Origin: Prevotellaceae bacterium UBA1726
GTDB taxonomy: Bacteria; Bacteroidota; Bacteroidia; Bacteroidales; Bacteroidaceae
Length of the DNA stretch: 64,000 bases
Direction of reading: 5' to 3'
Assembly (NCBI GenBank): GCA_002316005.1
Contig: DCIM01000019.1
Location: forward strand, 10,779-74,778
Position numbers and translations under genes: made by a program. Below the pieces are notes generated by a model that saw only the letters and a list, made by a program, of their open reading frames with translations, made no database searches and was not told the origin of the DNA. Shown here piece after piece: positions 39,701-48,132 of the stretch. Position 1 is the stretch's first letter; each line of letters begins with the position of its first letter.

Positions 39701-39727
39701 AATTAGTAAGAATAAGATTCTTTTCAT
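36716..39727 (-). CDS. Double GH43 enzyme (GH43 - CBM6 - GH43)
   Basis: 1003-aa exported enzyme. The first GH43 (23-345) has Asp33 (TTDPAPFV), Asp149 (NIDPTVLIDDDG) and Glu217 (TEGPWI) and matches the single-domain GH43 at 25315-26670. A CBM6 follows (350-473, RVEAETMAFSNG). The second GH43 (about 480-790) has Asp489 (VPDPDII), Asp603 (FHDSS) and Glu656 (LLEGSRV), ending in a large beta-sandwich (800-1003) as in subfamily-12-type enzymes. Probably combines two arabinose/xylose-removing activities on arabinoxylan. The signal peptide (LLIINCQLSIFNCFA) is encoded by a 7-bp tandem repeat. It lies 19 bp after the GH5 gene. Confidence 0.9.
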   Translation of the reverse strand: MKRILFLLIINCQLSIFNCFAQNPIVQTAQTTDPAPFVWNDTLYVYTGHDEYGADFFWMQDWRVYSTTDMVNWTDHGSPLALEDFTWANDRAWAAQLCERNGKFYWYICAVSKLTNTMAIGVAVGDSPVGPFHDPIGKPLYEGSWDNIDPTVLIDDDGRAFLYWGNPTLYYVELNEDMISFKTEVKHFEFDEASFGGPGMKDRKREEMGKYKDIYTEGPWISKRYITDKKGKNPLYYMLYAAGGVPEHIAYSTASGPLGPWTYRGTIMPQCDTNKETGVPGTDSFTNHCGVINYKGHDYFFYHNGWLGGGFGRAVAVEEFKYNADGTFPTIMPTREGITNPLGKLNPFARVEAETMAFSNGVHTDESPSGIYVSDIHNGDYTKVRCVDFSKANENTEVAFRLASGLRGGTIEMHLDSLGGEKIAEVYCPGTGGWEQWQTFTTKLTRRVSGVHDVFFKFVGRKGPKLFNFDYWQLSTTVQNPWLWSDVPDPDIIRVGDYYYLVSTTMHLMPGGPIMRSTDLVNWETVSYLFDTINDTPRYDLNNPETDGTTYGRGQWATSIRYHKGMFWALHSPNDDPHRSFLMKTTDPARGWTLHARLPHFHDSSLFFDDDDKCYVFSGSGRVRLVELNESMTDVKEGGIDKILNTRDLMPEGLLEGSRVIKKDGYYYLIMISWPHTGRQQLAYRSKNIEGPYEMKVILKSEFGGFPYVGQGTIVDGKDGEWYGVIFQDRGGVGRVLTLNPVQWVDGWPMIGDENGKVPESMELFTDKPLDNTNHISIVKSDEFDASSTLNTKVPVWQWNHNPDNSKWSLTEREGYLRLRPVKQASTLYHAKNSLTQRMEGPRCSGTVRFDIANMQDGDRAGFAAINGHSAIMTIEKTGKKSELVLTNEVVSLANDNKAITGVEREEIARVPLGKSKSICLRINADFTPIDPAGTAGGHDNATCEYSLDEGKTWKQIGGDYRMRFDYLRFFMGSKFAIFNYTVNEKSDGYVDVDWLHYAHNEE
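39674..39706. repeat. 7-bp tandem repeat (ATTGATA type) coding a signal peptide
   Basis: Units ATTGAAA, ATTGATA, ATTGACA, ATTGATA and a partial ATTAG follow each other at 7-bp period on the plus strand. Read on the minus strand they encode the hydrophobic core of the double-GH43 signal peptide. Confidence 0.8.
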
Positions 39728-39746
39728 AGATTCTGGATATGTGTTA

Positions 39747-41669
39747 TTATTTTACAAGGATTTTCTTTCCGTTACAGATTACGAACTGACCAGAGCGCGG
39801 GTTAGTGATTTGCTGACCTGCGAGGTTGTAAAGAACAGAGTTGTTCAAAGTTCCAGGTTTCAAGTTCCAGGTGTTAATTTCTTCAATGCCAGAGGTGTAA
39901 TCCTCATTGTTGGTGACATACATCTCCTTAATCTTGAGTTGCGCACCGCCATAACTCCAGAAACCAAGGATATAGATATGCGAAGGGTCGACCTTCACCT
40001 TGTTAGAGTTGCTTGTCATATTATCAAGTTTGACAACAGTCTGCAATTGCGACACATTTGTCATGAAAGGATCGCCCCAATAGCTATTACCATCAAAGAG
40101 ACGAAGCGACCATCCACCCGAAGTAGGTTTGCTGACAAGATTTACGACAAGATACTTGAAATGAGAGAAGTCGCGACCCGAAGAGAACTGGATACCGCCA
40201 AAGCCGTAGGCACCTGTGACGAGAGTGTAGGAACCATCGGCATTCTCGGTGAGAGTACCAGTATCCCAGATACATGGGTCAAAGTGATCCTCGTTGTTAG
40301 GCCAATACCACGCGATGTTTGCAATGGAATCGCGGACAGCCTGTATGGAGTCAATGATTTGCTGTTCACGCTCCTCGCTGTAACAAGAATAGTCAGGATC
40401 GACATACTGCTCAAACCAACGGAAGCAAGGACGAGGACAAGCCTCTGGGTCGGTAAGGAAAGTCTTTCCATCAGGAGCATTGTCATCATAGAGAGCAAGT
40501 TTGTTGGCGTCGGTGAAGAGCATCCACGACACATTGCCCGTCTTGTCCATGAGGAAATGGAAGTTGGCACCAAAACCAACGCCACCCTCAACACCAGTTG
40601 TTGCCTTTCCCCATGAAGAGTTGTAGTCCTTTGGAGCCCAGTCCATCTCTGTAATAAGGATTGGAGCCTGTTCAGCAATACCGCCTACATTGTTTGCCCA
40701 ACCATCGCGAAACTCAAGGAAACCAGCACCCTTAGTAACCACTCCCTGCTCTACAGAACCTCCATCAGCCTCAGAGTCGGAACCATACCAACCCGGATAG
40801 CAATGAACAGCATAGCCAATGCCAAGGCCAGGTTGTGCACCATCGACAGTAGTCTCTACGATAGGATATTTTACATAACCCTGATAGTTCATCTGGTAAG
40901 AGAGACCAGGAACCCAGAGGATATTGTTACAACCGAGATTACGGATATCATCGACAATCTGCTGGAAAAACTCAGTACACTTCTTCTGGCTACCATCAGT
41001 ATATGATGAATAGTTGCCCAAACCATCATTCATATTGATAGGTTCGTTGGCAAGTTCGAACATCACATATGGATTGTTCTTGAGATAAGTATTGGAACAT
41101 ACGATATTCCATACCGTACGGAGATACTGATGATACTCATCGCCCACACCTATATTTGAAGGACATACGCCAGGAGGACGAATGACAACATAGATGCCAT
41201 TCTCGATGGCATACTTCACCATTGGTACGAACAATGTACGGAGATATTTCTTCAGGAGAGTCTCGCTGAAAGCAGAGATGTCGCTCTCACCTGTGGTAGA
41301 AACGCCTGGAGTGTTTGACCAATGAGGATCCAAGTGAAGACGCAGCCAATTGACCTTCCATCCAGCATCGAGCATCAACTTGATTTGTTCCTTGTTCCAC
41401 GCGACACAGTTTGAAGCATTATGCTGAGCAGACTCACTCCAGTCGACATTACCATTGGCATCCATACACCATGCATAGCCGTTGAAATAAGGACTGTAGG
41501 TCTGGCCAAAACCATGAAGAGTGACATGATTGCCGTCAGGGTCGCAGAGATAACGGCCTTCAATATGTAGTTCTTTCATCTCCATGTCTCTCCATGCGAA
41601 GACATTCGACACAGAAAGGAAAAGGAGCGAGAGAAGGAGGATTTTTTTTATCTTTATACAAATTGACAT
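39747..41669 (-). CDS. GH5 endo-glycanase (xylanase/glucanase type) with C-terminal module and sorting tail
   Basis: 640 aa from ATG 41669; an in-frame TTG 9 bases upstream is not needed. Signal peptide to about residue 25 (NVFA-W). GH5 barrel with WLRLHLDPHW, Glu209 (MFELANEP, acid/base) and Glu341 (ILITEMDW, nucleophile). Residues about 430-610 form a carbohydrate-binding-like sandwich (GGWSLRLFDGNSYWG), and the end is the YNLAGQQ/NGKKILVK tail. In xylan loci of gut Bacteroidales a GH5 (often subfamily 21) acts as a second endo-xylanase; the subfamily cannot be fixed by eye. Second gene of the xylanase operon (24-bp gap). Confidence 0.83.
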   Translation of the reverse strand: MSICIKIKKILLLSLLFLSVSNVFAWRDMEMKELHIEGRYLCDPDGNHVTLHGFGQTYSPYFNGYAWCMDANGNVDWSESAQHNASNCVAWNKEQIKLMLDAGWKVNWLRLHLDPHWSNTPGVSTTGESDISAFSETLLKKYLRTLFVPMVKYAIENGIYVVIRPPGVCPSNIGVGDEYHQYLRTVWNIVCSNTYLKNNPYVMFELANEPINMNDGLGNYSSYTDGSQKKCTEFFQQIVDDIRNLGCNNILWVPGLSYQMNYQGYVKYPIVETTVDGAQPGLGIGYAVHCYPGWYGSDSEADGGSVEQGVVTKGAGFLEFRDGWANNVGGIAEQAPILITEMDWAPKDYNSSWGKATTGVEGGVGFGANFHFLMDKTGNVSWMLFTDANKLALYDDNAPDGKTFLTDPEACPRPCFRWFEQYVDPDYSCYSEEREQQIIDSIQAVRDSIANIAWYWPNNEDHFDPCIWDTGTLTENADGSYTLVTGAYGFGGIQFSSGRDFSHFKYLVVNLVSKPTSGGWSLRLFDGNSYWGDPFMTNVSQLQTVVKLDNMTSNSNKVKVDPSHIYILGFWSYGGAQLKIKEMYVTNNEDYTSGIEEINTWNLKPGTLNNSVLYNLAGQQITNPRSGQFVICNGKKILVK

Positions 41670-41693
41670 AATGAACAATTTAGTTGTCAGGAA

Positions 41694-44003
41694 TTAGAAG
41701 ATGACCTTCTTTCCATTGATGATATAGATGCCACGACCAGGATTCTCAATCTTGCGCCCCTGAAGGTCGTAGATGACATTGTCCTTCTTTACAGAAGCCT
41801 CTACATTCTCAATGCCTGTAATATTAACGCCACCAAGACCCTCACATACACCTGCATAAGTGTGCTTGCGATAGTAGTTGAGATCCCAATAGCCTACTGG
41901 TTCGCCACCACGCCAACCGCTGCTTGAAGGAGCATCAGTACTACACCACTGACAGATGCCCCACTGCTGCTCTGGTGGAATGATTGTGAGGTACTGCTGA
42001 TAAATCCACTTGTAGTAATCAGCCATCAACTTATGCTGTTCCTCTGTTACATCCGCTGTCTTTATTGATGTACCGAACTGGCGATCGCAGATACCCATAT
42101 CGAGTTCGGAAACACGCACGAGTTTGCCAGATGCCGCCATCAACTCGAACATTGTCGTGATGCAACGCTCTTGATTAGCCTGACTTTCAGGATCGAGGTA
42201 ATAGCTGATGTGCATCTGAGTACCAATGCCATCGATATATGTCACGCCATCAGATTCCCACTTCTTTATCCAGTTGATGAGCGACTTCACCTTCTTGTTT
42301 CCATCCCATGTAGATTCAAGGTTATAGTCGTTGATGAAGAGTTTTATATCTTCAGGACCATATTTGCGAGCCAAGCGACAAGCCTGGCGAACATATTCGA
42401 GGTCGCCCATGTAGTCCTGCCAATAGAAAGCATCACCACCAACATCCCATGTACCGCTTGGGTTGTAGCCCTCAGAGTGCTGAAGATTGTAGTTGCCCTG
42501 ACCATCATCGCCACCACCAGAGATTGCCTCGTTGACAAGGTCCCAAGCCTTCACCTTACCAGCACAAGCTGTCATCATTCCATTAATCCACTTGTCCATA
42601 GCCCATACGAGAGTGTCGTGCTTCTCCTCCATAGTCAAAGGAGTTGGAGAAGGAACGAGGAGATAAGTGATTTGCTCAGAGATAGTAGGTTCCTTGGCAC
42701 GACCACCATTTGACTTTACTCGGAACGAAGTAAGGTCGTCGCCTTCGAAATTACCATTTACCAGACGCTCCTCGCCATCGATAATCAATGATATATCATC
42801 GAAGAAATATCTGTTAGACTCACCAAGCTCAGCAAGATTGAACATGATGGTAGAGCCAGAAGCGTTGAGACTGCCAGATGATGCGATAGTTCTCCATGCT
42901 GGGGAGAATGTGTAAGTGCCGATAGGATTGAGTGTACCACCATTGACCTGAGTTTCGATTGTGGCATCTTCGTCAGCACGAACGAGAGCAGAGAAACTAT
43001 AGGATGCGCCCGACTTGAATTCGCCCACCTTTAGAAAGAGTTGAGTCTCGGCAGCAGATGATGTCTGAGGTTCTGTCTCGATGACAAGACAACGACGGTC
43101 TTCGTTGACGGTCTTTCCCATTACAATCTCCTGGATGGTGATCTTCTTGATATATATATCGCCCACGAAGAGACCATGCTGAAGGAGAAGGAAAGGATTT
43201 GTCACAGTGTTGTTATACTCCACCTCAATATCCTGCCACTCGGTAGTGAAGTTGATGTTCTTGGTAGGACCACTGCTCCAGTCGCCCAACTTTGCTGTGA
43301 GATAGCCAGCAACACTACCCTTAACGGTCATAATCATCTTATAGGTATTACCCTTCTCTGCAGAAATGCCATCCATAGCGATGTACTGTACTTCATAGTT
43401 CTGGGAACACTTCTTGGTACAATGAACCTTCAAGCCATCTGTATCATCATAAGAAACGCTGAAACCATACTGGCTGAAGTCGGAATGCCACCCGATACTC
43501 TGCGATGTACGGAAATCTTTTGTCACGAGATCTGTATAGACAGGAGTGTCAGCACCCTCAATTGGTTCTGCCGGTTTATCCTTGAGCAAACTCAAAAGCC
43601 ACCCTTTAGGTTGCTGGGAATGCCAAGCAAGAGTATGGCCATAGACATTGAGGCCTGCAGCTGTTGCGTTATTGACATAGTTTTTCACGGTAGTGAAATT
43701 CATGCTACCAGTACTACTTACACAAGAAGCCATCTTCATTGCGTTGCCGGCAACAGTCTCAGTGAAGTTAGCATTGGTCAACTTGTAAACCAAACCTTTG
43801 TTGTTGTAATCGGCAGCACCAGTACCAACACCGAGTTTGAAGTTAGGATACTTTTCGTAATCGATGTAGTCTTTGAGATTACCGTATTCCTTAAGATATT
43901 CGTAACCCTCCTTTGAAGGATCACCCATCTCCCATTTGTTCTGGGCGAGTGCTCCCAGTGTCAATGCTGAAACAGCCAGAACAGTAAACAATCTTTTATT
44001 CAT
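41694..44003 (-). CDS. xyn10C: GH10 endo-xylanase with CBM modules inserted in the barrel (Xyn10C-like)
   Basis: 769-aa exported xylanase. The GH10 barrel is split: strands 1-3 (50-140, GHTLAWHSQ at 122-130), then about 300 residues of two CBM4/CBM22-like sandwiches (145-440), then the rest with Glu492 (AWDLVNEAI, acid/base), FINDYN and Glu633 (VRVSELDMG, nucleophile). Such an insertion is typical of the major Bacteroidetes xylanase linked to the xus genes (Xyn10C). Signal peptide to about residue 20 (ALA-Q); ends with the YDLQGRK/NGKKVIF tail. First gene of its own operon, with promoter and TGTWACA operator at 44038-44103. The symbol is by architecture and neighbourhood. Confidence 0.9.
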   Translation of the reverse strand: MNKRLFTVLAVSALTLGALAQNKWEMGDPSKEGYEYLKEYGNLKDYIDYEKYPNFKLGVGTGAADYNNKGLVYKLTNANFTETVAGNAMKMASCVSSTGSMNFTTVKNYVNNATAAGLNVYGHTLAWHSQQPKGWLLSLLKDKPAEPIEGADTPVYTDLVTKDFRTSQSIGWHSDFSQYGFSVSYDDTDGLKVHCTKKCSQNYEVQYIAMDGISAEKGNTYKMIMTVKGSVAGYLTAKLGDWSSGPTKNINFTTEWQDIEVEYNNTVTNPFLLLQHGLFVGDIYIKKITIQEIVMGKTVNEDRRCLVIETEPQTSSAAETQLFLKVGEFKSGASYSFSALVRADEDATIETQVNGGTLNPIGTYTFSPAWRTIASSGSLNASGSTIMFNLAELGESNRYFFDDISLIIDGEERLVNGNFEGDDLTSFRVKSNGGRAKEPTISEQITYLLVPSPTPLTMEEKHDTLVWAMDKWINGMMTACAGKVKAWDLVNEAISGGGDDGQGNYNLQHSEGYNPSGTWDVGGDAFYWQDYMGDLEYVRQACRLARKYGPEDIKLFINDYNLESTWDGNKKVKSLINWIKKWESDGVTYIDGIGTQMHISYYLDPESQANQERCITTMFELMAASGKLVRVSELDMGICDRQFGTSIKTADVTEEQHKLMADYYKWIYQQYLTIIPPEQQWGICQWCSTDAPSSSGWRGGEPVGYWDLNYYRKHTYAGVCEGLGGVNITGIENVEASVKKDNVIYDLQGRKIENPGRGIYIINGKKVIF

Positions 44004-44037
44004 ATTTCCGTATGATGTTTATTCTTGAATTACCATG

Positions 44038-44103
44038 CAAAGATACAGTAAATATTCAAAAATAACATATAATGTTGTAACAAAAGATTGTGTCTGTGTT
44101 TCA
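44038..44103 (-). promoter_or_regulatory. Promoter and TGTWACA-pair operator of the Xyn10C operon
   Basis: Minus-strand TATCTTTG -7 element (44045-44038) without a clear TTTG at -33, suggesting activator dependence. TGTAACA at 44076-44082 ends exactly 30 bp from the TA; a second heptamer TGTTTCA (one mismatch) is 21 bp further, at 44097-44103. Confidence 0.7.
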
Positions 44104-44108
44104 TGGGG

Positions 44109-44154
44109 TAAAAAAAGAATCGTGCGCCACAATCCGAAGAAAGTGACGCACGAT
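44109..44154 (-). terminator. Intrinsic terminator of the xus operon
   Basis: On the minus strand a 12-bp stem (44154-44143 with 44130-44119, one G-U pair, 12-nt loop) is followed by TCTTTTTTT. It lies 37 bp after the stop of the repeated-module protein and just upstream of the Xyn10C operator. Confidence 0.92.
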
Positions 44155-44191
44155 AGAATTATCTAATCTCTATAAGAGAATGAAGTTCTTC

Positions 44192-46330
44192 TTACTTGTT
44201 GAGATACTTTGCACCGTTCTTAATAACGATACCCTTATAGTCGTTAGAAACGCGCTGACCAGCAACATTGTAGATAGCGTTGTTAGCAACCTTGTTGTTA
44301 ACTACCTCGTTGATGCCAGCTGGGCAATAAGGAGCTGTACCAGCACCCTCCTTAACGAAGAAGTTTTTGCCACCTTCTGTATCGATCAAAGACTCAGTGT
44401 TGTCCTCGAGCTTCCAAACGAAGTTCTTGAGAGTATAGTCGCAAGCGCCCTTGATTTCAGCCATGTTGAATGCGATAGACTTCATGCCCTTACCAGCACA
44501 TTCTGAAGGGATTGTGAGAGTATAAGAGAAGTGCTGCTCTTCGGTTGTGAATGTCACATCACCGATACAAGACCAATGGATGTAACCACCTGGTTCACCG
44601 TGGCACTGTGTAGTAGTCTTAGCCTCTACAGAACCAACATAATCGAACTCAACAACTGTTACCTCACCAGCCTCGAGCTCACGGTTAGCAACGATGAAGA
44701 ACTGGTTGTCCCAAGGCTGACCTTCACCAACGCCACCCTCTTCAATAGGATTGCCTTCACTGTCATTACCTCTCCAATCGCGCTCCTGACCATGAACAGT
44801 AATTTCTGTTGTGTTAGGGTTGATTTCGATTGGCTCAGCAGGATCATCACCTTCAAGCATGTGGAAATACATCTGCATGAGATCAGGGTCAACAGCAACA
44901 ACCCAAACACCAGCAGCAGGGAGGTTCAACTTTGCAAGACCAGCTTCTGCATAGTCAACCCACTCGTCATCAACGATAGAAGTTGGCTTAAGAGTAGCGC
45001 CCTTGAATGCAGCGTCGTTACCACGAACTGTAGAAACCATGATCTGGTTTACCCAAGTATCTTCCTTACCTACAGTACCAAGTGTAGTAGCATAACCCTC
45101 GAGGTCATCGTCCCAAACAAGCTCTGCAGCGTTGTCGAGGTCGTACTCAAGACCAGTCTTAGTGTTGCAACCAGCAGCGAAGAGACCCTCGTCGAGCTTC
45201 ATGATCTGCCAAGAGAGGTTGTCGAAGTAGAAGTCAGTAGCTGTCTTAACATCTGGGTTAAGGTTGAATGCTACAGACCAAGCGTTAGCCTGTGAATCAT
45301 CGATAGTGATAGTCTTCTCGAAGTGCTGCCACTCTGTTGTGAATGTTACATCACCGATAGCATACCAAATCTGGTAGTTAGAAGGCTCCTGGTGGTGCAT
45401 CTGAGTGTTTGTCTTAGCTTCCTGTGAAGCCTTGTAATCGAAAGAAATCTTAATCTGTGTACCAGACTTCCAAGGCTTTGGAGACTCAATCCAGAACTGG
45501 TTGTCCCAAGCTGAAGCATCAGCAGAAGGATCTGTACAATCTGTAGCGTGAACTACGAATACATGGTTACCTGTACCATCGTCCTCAATACGACATGGGA
45601 ATGGATCAGAACCACCGTTCTCGTTTACGTTTACACCATTCTCCTTACCCCAAGCACAAATCTTGTAGTTGTTCTCGTTGTCATTGAAGAGAGTGTTAGG
45701 ATCAGCCCAAGCTGTCTCTGCGTTACCATTCTCGAGCTGCTCAAGCCACTCTACTGGGCGCTGGTCCTTCTGGTTGTGAGAAACTGTGAGGTACTTCCAC
45801 TCGATAGTAGCAGTAACTGTACCTGGCTGTGCAACGAGGTTACATGAAGTACCACCAATACCTGTGTACTCCCACTCTACTTCTTCCCAAGAAGTACCAA
45901 TGTGAACGGTCTTACCCATTGACTGGCCATCTCCCCAGCCCCAGCCCATGTTGACATTGATGTCGCAAGCCTCTGAAGCCTTAACCATAGCCTTAACAGT
46001 GTAAGCACCATCAAGCTCTGTTGAGATACCATCAGCAATAAAGTACTGGTGCCAACCTGGCTCAGAAAGAGCGATTCTGTAGTACTCAGCACCACCGTTT
46101 GTCTTAACGACAACATCGCTGGTCTCGCCATCTTCGTTGTCGATAGTAACATACTTGTAGTTAGCACCGAAGTCGGTCATGACGCCGTCATACCACTCAG
46201 GAACATAACCCATTACATAGAATGGGAAACCAGAATAAGACGAATAATCGATCTTGTAATCCTGTACCCACTCTGCCTTTGCTCCCATGACAACTGCCAA
46301 GAAAGCAATAAGAGTAAACAATTTCTTCAT
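44192..46330 (-). CDS. Secreted protein with duplicated carbohydrate-binding-like modules
   Basis: 712 aa, no catalytic domain recognised. Signal peptide to about residue 19 (AKA-E). Three beta-sandwich modules can be made out: about 20-190, 190-385 and 500-665. The last two are clearly duplicated: WDNQFWIES / WDNQFFIVA, then KISFDYKASQEAKTNTQMH / VVEFDYVGSVEAKTTTQCH, then IGDVTFTTEWQHF / IGDVTFTTEEQHF. They resemble CBM4-type modules in Prevotella xylanases. Ends with YNVAGQR/NGAKYLNK. It is the last gene of the xus operon, after a 125-bp gap holding a hairpin, and probably is a xylan-binding surface or secreted protein. Confidence 0.7.
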   Translation of the reverse strand: MKKLFTLIAFLAVVMGAKAEWVQDYKIDYSSYSGFPFYVMGYVPEWYDGVMTDFGANYKYVTIDNEDGETSDVVVKTNGGAEYYRIALSEPGWHQYFIADGISTELDGAYTVKAMVKASEACDINVNMGWGWGDGQSMGKTVHIGTSWEEVEWEYTGIGGTSCNLVAQPGTVTATIEWKYLTVSHNQKDQRPVEWLEQLENGNAETAWADPNTLFNDNENNYKICAWGKENGVNVNENGGSDPFPCRIEDDGTGNHVFVVHATDCTDPSADASAWDNQFWIESPKPWKSGTQIKISFDYKASQEAKTNTQMHHQEPSNYQIWYAIGDVTFTTEWQHFEKTITIDDSQANAWSVAFNLNPDVKTATDFYFDNLSWQIMKLDEGLFAAGCNTKTGLEYDLDNAAELVWDDDLEGYATTLGTVGKEDTWVNQIMVSTVRGNDAAFKGATLKPTSIVDDEWVDYAEAGLAKLNLPAAGVWVVAVDPDLMQMYFHMLEGDDPAEPIEINPNTTEITVHGQERDWRGNDSEGNPIEEGGVGEGQPWDNQFFIVANRELEAGEVTVVEFDYVGSVEAKTTTQCHGEPGGYIHWSCIGDVTFTTEEQHFSYTLTIPSECAGKGMKSIAFNMAEIKGACDYTLKNFVWKLEDNTESLIDTEGGKNFFVKEGAGTAPYCPAGINEVVNNKVANNAIYNVAGQRVSNDYKGIVIKNGAKYLNK

Positions 46331-46396
46331 AATAGAAATAATTTAGATTGATTAATAATAAAAAAAATAAATAATGTTCGAGTTTATTTGAATGAC

Positions 46397-46440
46397 AACC
46401 GCCAGGAAAACCAGAAAGAATCCAATCTTCGCTGGCGATT
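46397..46440 (-). other. Intergenic hairpin before the repeated-module gene
   Basis: AACCGCCAG (46397-46405) pairs with CTGGCGATT (46432-46440), 9 bp with one G-U pair and a 26-nt loop. No T-run follows on the minus strand, so it is more likely an RNA-processing or stability element than a terminator. No promoter is visible in the gap. Confidence 0.5.
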
Positions 46441-46455
46441 ATCTATCATTTCATT

Positions 46456-48120
46456 TTACTTTCCGCTAAGTACATCGCAGAATGCCTTATATGTGGCATT
46501 ACGAACCCAGTCATTACTCTTGGTGTCCTTAGACCAAAGACCTACAGGATCGTTTGTATCAACGATGTTACCCTTACAGATACCTGCCTGCTTATCATTT
46601 GGTATGACAGTCATGTACTTCTTGATAATCGTTCCGTAGAAGTCGGCAAGAGCCTGACGCTGTACATCGGTGATATCCTTAGCAGTAACATTTGCACCAG
46701 AAGCGTCCTGATACTTGATATCAAAGTTAGAGATACGAACCAACTTGCCAGTATTCTTAAGATTGTTAAGAAGCTGATCAAATGATTCCTCTGTCTGCTT
46801 CACTGTCTCGGCATTCTCGCTATAAACGAGACTTACCTTTGCGTTGATACCATCGATATTTGCACCGTTCGCATCCCACTTATTGATCCAGTGCATGAGA
46901 CTATTGAATTTCAATTGATCATCAAGATTTGACTCACTGATGAAGAACTTCAATTCCGAAGGGTCGTTGCCATATTCCTCATAAGCCCTACGTGCAGCCT
47001 TGGCTACTGCAGAACCATAGTTCTCACTGCCAAGAACATCCTGCCAGAAGATCTTATCTGTAGAATGCTTGAGATCGTAAATGCCGTCCATAAGTTCTGA
47101 CTTCACATCGATTGGTTCATCGATAAGGTCGAACGAGGTAATACGGCCTTCGTTGATCTTCATCACACCATTACACCATGCATTGATTGCATAGTTAATA
47201 GTGTCGGTCTTCTCCTGCTCTGTCTGAGGACGATGGTTATCTGGATAGTAGCCAATCTGTGCCTTCTGGACATAGATATCACTTGACTTGGTATTCTGAA
47301 TAGTCAAATAACCTTGAGTCACGCCTGGACGAGACTTTGCCTCAACGACAACCTTTGTCCACTTATTTTCAGGCAATGTCCACTTACCACCAGCACCAGT
47401 ACCCTGGATAGTATCACCAGAGAAGACAACTGTGTATGAAGCTTGTGTACTCTTTGCTGGTCTTGCCCAGAAAGTAGTGGTATAAGTGGCAAGGGAATCA
47501 ACTTCAAAACCTTCGATAATGCGAACATTAGAAGAAGTACCGATCTTCAATACATTTTCGCCATCAAAACTGGTTATACCATTCTTTTTTGAGTCACCCT
47601 TGTCGATAGTACCGTGGAATTCTGTAGAGTCCTTGTAATTAACTACTTTTCCCTCTACATATTCAACCTCAATCTCGATAGGAGATGTAAGCATAGAGAG
47701 CCATCCGTCTGCCTGATCGGCATTTGCAAAAAGCGGACTACCGAACACCTCACCACCGATTTCATCAACATGGTCGAGAAGATCCTTCATATCAAGGAAG
47801 TTCATCACACCCTTATCGTTGACAATCTTGCCAGACATAAGAGTGTTACCAAATGCGAGATTATCGAAGTTGGTGACAGCAGCTGCATGAGCCAGTTCCT
47901 GCTTGTTGAATTCAGCAACCTTGAGAGTAGCACCCAGAGTCATGTTTGGATACTTGTCTCTGTCAATGTAAGACTTGACAGGGCCCAAGTCCTTGTATGG
48001 CTCAACAACAGATGGATCTGGATCAGCCTTGAAATCGTCTGTCACATTATAGTCAGCACAAGAAACCGTAAGGAGCCCTGCAGCTAACATAAAGAGACCT
48101 TTACTAAAAATCTTTTTCAT
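46456..48120 (-). CDS. GH10-fold lipoprotein with lost catalytic residues (likely xylan-binding)
   Basis: 554 aa lipoprotein (lipobox LLTVSC, Cys21). The whole length follows Xyn10C at 41694-44003: YIDRDKYPNMTLG, GWLSML, a shorter inserted sandwich (about 145-295), DLIDEP, WINKWD and LVRIS. Active-site positions are changed: the nucleophile VSELD is ISNFD (Asn465); GHTLAWHSQ is GSPLFANAD; GTQMHIS is NAKVSLV; NDYN is SESN; and VNEA is IDEP, keeping Glu335. Hydrolysis by the GH10 mechanism is therefore unlikely, and a surface glycan-binding role is inferred. It follows xusE by 12 bp, where such proteins usually sit. Confidence 0.82.
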   Translation of the reverse strand: MKKIFSKGLFMLAAGLLTVSCADYNVTDDFKADPDPSVVEPYKDLGPVKSYIDRDKYPNMTLGATLKVAEFNKQELAHAAAVTNFDNLAFGNTLMSGKIVNDKGVMNFLDMKDLLDHVDEIGGEVFGSPLFANADQADGWLSMLTSPIEIEVEYVEGKVVNYKDSTEFHGTIDKGDSKKNGITSFDGENVLKIGTSSNVRIIEGFEVDSLATYTTTFWARPAKSTQASYTVVFSGDTIQGTGAGGKWTLPENKWTKVVVEAKSRPGVTQGYLTIQNTKSSDIYVQKAQIGYYPDNHRPQTEQEKTDTINYAINAWCNGVMKINEGRITSFDLIDEPIDVKSELMDGIYDLKHSTDKIFWQDVLGSENYGSAVAKAARRAYEEYGNDPSELKFFISESNLDDQLKFNSLMHWINKWDANGANIDGINAKVSLVYSENAETVKQTEESFDQLLNNLKNTGKLVRISNFDIKYQDASGANVTAKDITDVQRQALADFYGTIIKKYMTVIPNDKQAGICKGNIVDTNDPVGLWSKDTKSNDWVRNATYKAFCDVLSGK

Positions 48121-48132
48121 ATTCTTAGTCTC

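Noticed and set aside
46456..48120. Active GH10 xylanase
   Set aside because: Nucleophile Glu is Asn and several other subsite residues are replaced, as described in its feature entry.
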